Of a stretch of 47,825 bases of DNA, positions 44,636-47,825 are shown one piece after another. The stretch spans positions 1 through 47,825 of the forward strand of contig NZ_RAXT01000022.1 of NCBI RefSeq assembly GCF_003611475.1, given 5' to 3'. The position numbers were made by a program, and so were the translations under genes. The notes under the pieces were generated by a model. It searched no databases. It saw nothing but the letters and a program-made list of their open reading frames with translations, and was not told where the DNA came from. Every line of letters begins with the position of its first letter. The stretch's first letter is position 1. The DNA comes from Acinetobacter rongchengensis. Its GTDB lineage: Bacteria > Pseudomonadota > Gammaproteobacteria > Pseudomonadales > Moraxellaceae.

Positions 44636-46822
44636 ATGAGTAAGTTCAACCTCCGCCCATTAAGCCTCGCTATTATAGGAATAACCGCAAGTTCTGCATT
44701 TGCAAATACGCAAACTCAGGATTCCTCCTCAACGCATCAACTTTCAACAATTGTGGTTTCAGCTGCGGGGTTTGAACAAGATATTAAAAATGCGCCAGCT
44801 ACAATGACTGTGATTACTGCTGAGGATTTAAAAAATAAACGAATTAATTCAATAGCGGATGCGTTGATTGATGTCGAAGGTGTCGATATCAGTCCTACAG
44901 CAGGAAAAACAGGTGGTTTAAATATTCGTATTCGTGGTATGGATTCTGAATATACATTAGTTTTAGTCGATGGCCGTCGCCAAAACAGCACTGGAGACAT
45001 TACACCAAATGGTTTTGGTGAGTCGAATAATAGTTTTATTCCACCAATTTCAGCGATTGAACGTATCGAAGTAATTCGTGGTCCCGCATCAACTTTATAC
45101 GGTTCTGATGCAATGGGCGGTGTTGTTAATATTATTACAAAAAAAGTTTCAAATGAGTGGACTGGATCTTTCACATTAGATGGAACATTATTACCTAATA
45201 GTTCTGATTTTGGTAATCAATATTCTGCTGATGCATTTGTTTCGGGTCCAATCGTTAAAGACTTACTTGGGCTTCAAATTCGGGGAAGAAAAGCTGAAAG
45301 AAGCCAATCACATATCACTCGTACAGATGACAAAGATAATTCAACAGAATTAAACATGGGCAATAACCCAACAAAATCTGATTTAGAAACCATAGGATTA
45401 CGTTTAACATTAACACCAACAGATCAACACGATCTTTCAGCTGAATATGAACAAACTGAACAATGGTATGACAATTCACTCGGACAACTAGGTACTTTGG
45501 GTGCAAATGGTGGTTATGACAAAGCACAAGAATATAACCGAGAAAAAATGATATTGGCGCATACATGGCGCAACAACATTGGCACTTTAGACTCTAGTAT
45601 CACCAATACTCAAACTGAAACGATTGGACGCCTAATTCCTTCTCGTGCACAAAATGGTTCTACAGCAATTACCCCTCGCTTATTAGAAAGTGAAGACACC
45701 ATTTTTGATACTAAATTTACAACCAAATTCTTTGACGCACATAACATTACAGTAGGCGGACAATGGTGGGATGCCAGTATTAAAGATGGTCTTAGAGCCA
45801 ATAAAAAAGTTTCTTTTGAGCAACTTGGTTTATTTGCCGAAGATACATGGGGACTTACAGATTATCTAGCTTTAACGCTTGGTCTACGTTTTGATGATCA
45901 TGATACTTTTGGGGATTTCTGGACTCCACGTGCATATTTAGTTTGGAATGCCAATGATAATTGGACTTTTAAAGGTGGTTATTCAGAAGGTTATAAAGCG
46001 CCACGATTAGAACGTTTAACCGATGGAATTTATAATGTCGGTGGACAAGGACGCATACCTTTATTTGGTAATCCTGATTTAAAACCAGAAACCAGTAAAA
46101 ACTTTGAACTTGGCGCATACTTCAATAACATTTCAAATTTCAATGCCAATATCACAGCCTTTTATAATCAAGTCGAAGATAAAATTGTTTCTGGGCCAAT
46201 TGAAGAAACGTGTGATGCGAATATAAACAAAGCCTTTTGTGAAGGAATAATGGCGAGTATTGGTACGCCATGGGTCATGCAATCAGGTGATAGTGGTAGT
46301 CGTTCGTGGACAATTTCACGTTCTGTAAATGCTGAAGAAGCTAAAATTTATGGTATTGAAACGGGTTTAAATTGGGAATTCCTTCCAGCTTGGAAATTAG
46401 GCTTAAATTACACTTGGACAGAAACTGAAATAAAAGACTCTAAAATTGGAAATCCACCTTTAAATGATACACCTAAGCATATTGTTAATGCTTCTTTAAA
46501 ATGGCAAGCAGACGAAAACATACAAGTTTGGGCTCGAGGTGAATACAGAAGTGATCGAGCTCGTTTCACCTCTACTTACGAAAATCTAAGTACTGCAAAT
46601 AAACAAGTATATGATGCTTTAGGCGATTATGAATCATATGCACTTTTACATGTCGGTTCGAATTTCTCAATCAATAATCAGTGGGACATTAGTGTTGCTT
46701 TATACAATGTATTTGATAAAAACTTCATTGATTATGAAAAAGTAGATTCAAGCTATTACAACCGATATAGCAATACTCAAGAAGGCCGTCGAGTTCAACT
46801 AAGTACTTCATTTAAATTCTAA
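44636..46822 (+). CDS. TonB-dependent receptor, FepA/CirA-like
   Basis: Outer-membrane receptor of 728 residues. Signal peptide ends at about residue 23 (AFA); the TonB box is in LSTIVVSA. The plug includes NAPATMTVITAEDL, DSEYTLVLVDGRRQN and ERIEVIRGPASTLYGSDAMGGVVNIITKK, typical of the catecholate/colicin-receptor class (FepA, CirA, IrgA, PirA). The barrel ends with terminal Phe in TSFKF. A Cys pair in EETCDANINKAFCEG probably closes an extracellular loop. Fur box upstream. The ligand is likely a catecholate siderophore (inference). Confidence 0.92.
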   Translation: MSKFNLRPLSLAIIGITASSAFANTQTQDSSSTHQLSTIVVSAAGFEQDIKNAPATMTVITAEDLKNKRINSIADALIDVEGVDISPTAGKTGGLNIRIRGMDSEYTLVLVDGRRQNSTGDITPNGFGESNNSFIPPISAIERIEVIRGPASTLYGSDAMGGVVNIITKKVSNEWTGSFTLDGTLLPNSSDFGNQYSADAFVSGPIVKDLLGLQIRGRKAERSQSHITRTDDKDNSTELNMGNNPTKSDLETIGLRLTLTPTDQHDLSAEYEQTEQWYDNSLGQLGTLGANGGYDKAQEYNREKMILAHTWRNNIGTLDSSITNTQTETIGRLIPSRAQNGSTAITPRLLESEDTIFDTKFTTKFFDAHNITVGGQWWDASIKDGLRANKKVSFEQLGLFAEDTWGLTDYLALTLGLRFDDHDTFGDFWTPRAYLVWNANDNWTFKGGYSEGYKAPRLERLTDGIYNVGGQGRIPLFGNPDLKPETSKNFELGAYFNNISNFNANITAFYNQVEDKIVSGPIEETCDANINKAFCEGIMASIGTPWVMQSGDSGSRSWTISRSVNAEEAKIYGIETGLNWEFLPAWKLGLNYTWTETEIKDSKIGNPPLNDTPKHIVNASLKWQADENIQVWARGEYRSDRARFTSTYENLSTANKQVYDALGDYESYALLHVGSNFSINNQWDISVALYNVFDKNFIDYEKVDSSYYNRYSNTQEGRRVQLSTSFKF

Positions 46823-46838
46823 ATCTAAAATTTCAATG

Positions 46839-46871
46839 AGAAGCCCTGTTTTAACAGGGTTTTCTTTTTTT
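46839..46871 (+). terminator. Terminator of the second TonB receptor
   Basis: AGAAGCCCTG and CAGGGTTTTCT pair around a six-base loop, followed by a T tract, directly after the stop. Confidence 0.87.
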
Positions 46872-46984
46872 ACCAAAAATCATATATTTAAAAACATATT
46901 GTTACACTATTTCATTTATTTTTTCACTTTATTGCAAATCTACAATCGTTAATTTCAATTCATATGAATTGGTATAAAAAACAA

Positions 46985-46999
46985 GAATCATTATTATTC
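46985..46999. promoter_or_regulatory. Likely Fur box of the third TonB receptor
   Basis: GAATCAT-T-ATTATTC fits the 7-1-7 Fur dyad with one mismatch and lies 36 bp upstream of the ATG at 47036. Confidence 0.6.
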
Positions 47000-47035
47000 G
47001 CATACAAATTTGCATTACTCTTTGTGAGTTCCAGT

Positions 47036-47825
47036 ATGTCTTTTATCAAATCACGTAAAAAACTTGTTACTACAGCAATCGCCTCTTCTTTATCCGTCAT
47101 CGCGACTACAGCTATTGCACAAGAAGAAACGGCTCAACTACCAACAATCAAAGCACAAGCGACAAGTGAACAAAGCTTAAAAGTAGACCAATCTGCAAAT
47201 ACAAAATTTGTAGCCCCTCTTTTAGATACGCCAAAATCTGTATCTGTGATTTCAAAACAACTGATTCAAGACACTCAAGTAACCACACTTGCAGATGCAC
47301 TTCGTACTGTTCCAGGGATTACTTTAGGTGCAGGTGAAGGCGGTAATCCAAATGGTGACCGTCCATTCATCCGTGGCTATAACTCTGAAAGCTCAATGTT
47401 TGTAGATGGTGTACGTAATTCAACTTCACAAAACCGTGAAATGTTTGCAGTTGAACAAGTTGAAATTACCAAAGGTTCTGCGTCTGCTATGGGCGGTGCA
47501 GGTACAACTGGCGGCAGTATTAACATGATTTCTAAAGTTGCTAAACAAGGCGACTTTTTAGAAGGTTCTGTTGGTGCAGGGACAGATGATTACCAACGTA
47601 TTACTTTAGATGGTAATAAAGATTTTGGTAATGGTATTGCTGCACGTGTTGCTGTTATGGGACACCACAATGACAAAGCTGGTCAAAAAGATGGTACCGA
47701 ATATGCACGTGCCGGTATTGCGCCAAGCATTACTTTTGGCTTAGACAGTGATACACGTGCAACATTAAGTTACTACTACTTAAAAACTGACGATACGCCA
47801 GATTCAGGTATTCCATATAACAACC
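47036..47825 (+). CDS. piuA: TonB-dependent siderophore receptor, PiuA/Fiu-like (partial)
   Basis: Begins at ATG 47036 and runs off the window; 263 residues are visible with an open frame. The signal peptide ends at about residue 29 (AIA), then QEETAQLPTIKAQA with the TonB box. The plug has TPKSVSVISKQLIQD, LADALRTVPGITLGAGEGG, GDRPFIRGYNSESSMFVDGVRN and VEQVEITKGSASAMGGAGTTGGSINMISK. SGIPYNN at the end is characteristic of the Fiu/PiuA catecholate receptors that also admit siderophore-linked antibiotics. The place beside tig-clpP-clpX agrees with what I recall of Acinetobacter gene order. The symbol is an inference from resemblance. GTGAG lies a few bases before the start. Confidence 0.8.
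   Translation, partial: MSFIKSRKKLVTTAIASSLSVIATTAIAQEETAQLPTIKAQATSEQSLKVDQSANTKFVAPLLDTPKSVSVISKQLIQDTQVTTLADALRTVPGITLGAGEGGNPNGDRPFIRGYNSESSMFVDGVRNSTSQNREMFAVEQVEITKGSASAMGGAGTTGGSINMISKVAKQGDFLEGSVGAGTDDYQRITLDGNKDFGNGIAARVAVMGHHNDKAGQKDGTEYARAGIAPSITFGLDSDTRATLSYYYLKTDDTPDSGIPYNN

Noticed and set aside
1..47825. tRNA genes, rRNA, CRISPR arrays, insertion sequences
   Set aside because: Looked for in all intergenic gaps; no cloverleaf-like sequence, regular spacer array or transposase was recognised.

Overview
This 47.8 kb window looks like Acinetobacter chromosome (Moraxellaceae, Gammaproteobacteria). The base composition is low-GC (sampled housekeeping lines are near 38-40% G+C). The gene set and order (ackA-pta, a class I fumarase gene, tandem DUF2059 genes, clpX-clpP-tig, then a Fiu/PiuA-type receptor) match what I know of Acinetobacter. 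Genus is an inference from protein resemblance and order; species cannot be fixed from the sequence alone.

Region 1 (1 to about 8.1 kb) is the right part of an integrative element inserted next to the 5' end of dusA. On the minus strand it carries a YqaJ-type recombination nuclease, a DUF932 protein, a small zinc-ribbon membrane protein and an inovirus Gp2/YagK-type protein with a His-Cys-His motif. A regulatory region of about 470 bp follows, with phased repeats and a palindrome. Next come two AT-rich convergent genes of unknown function (305 and about 399 codons), a PrtN-family regulator and a tyrosine integrase reading away from dusA. Four copies of TTTACGCCAT sit between integrase and dusA. 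The left end of the element is outside the window.

Region 2 (8.1-30 kb) is conserved chromosome: dusA, a class A acid phosphatase, tcdA, acnA, tatD, two related lipoprotein genes, prfC, a small Fic-like C-terminal fragment, an MHYT-GGDEF-EAL cyclic-di-GMP enzyme, prc, nagZ, a methyltransferase, an alpha/beta hydrolase with a PilZ-like tail, and proA.

Region 3 (29-40.8 kb) holds ackA-pta, a Fur-box siderophore receptor divergent from an EntS-like MFS exporter, a very small Pho-box-preceded membrane-protein gene missed by ordinary ORF calling, the fumarase gene, two tandem DUF2059 genes and a DUF2846 lipoprotein.

Region 4 (40.8-47.8 kb) is the protein quality-control cluster clpX, clpP, tig (minus strand), then two more TonB-dependent receptors with Fur-like boxes; the last (PiuA/Fiu-like) runs off the window end. 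Themes across the window are central carbon metabolism (AcnA, fumarase, AckA-Pta), iron acquisition (three receptors plus an exporter), proteolysis (ClpXP, Prc), cyclic-di-GMP signalling, tRNA modification (DusA, TcdA) and one mobile island with unassigned cargo. No tRNA, rRNA, CRISPR array or insertion sequence was seen.
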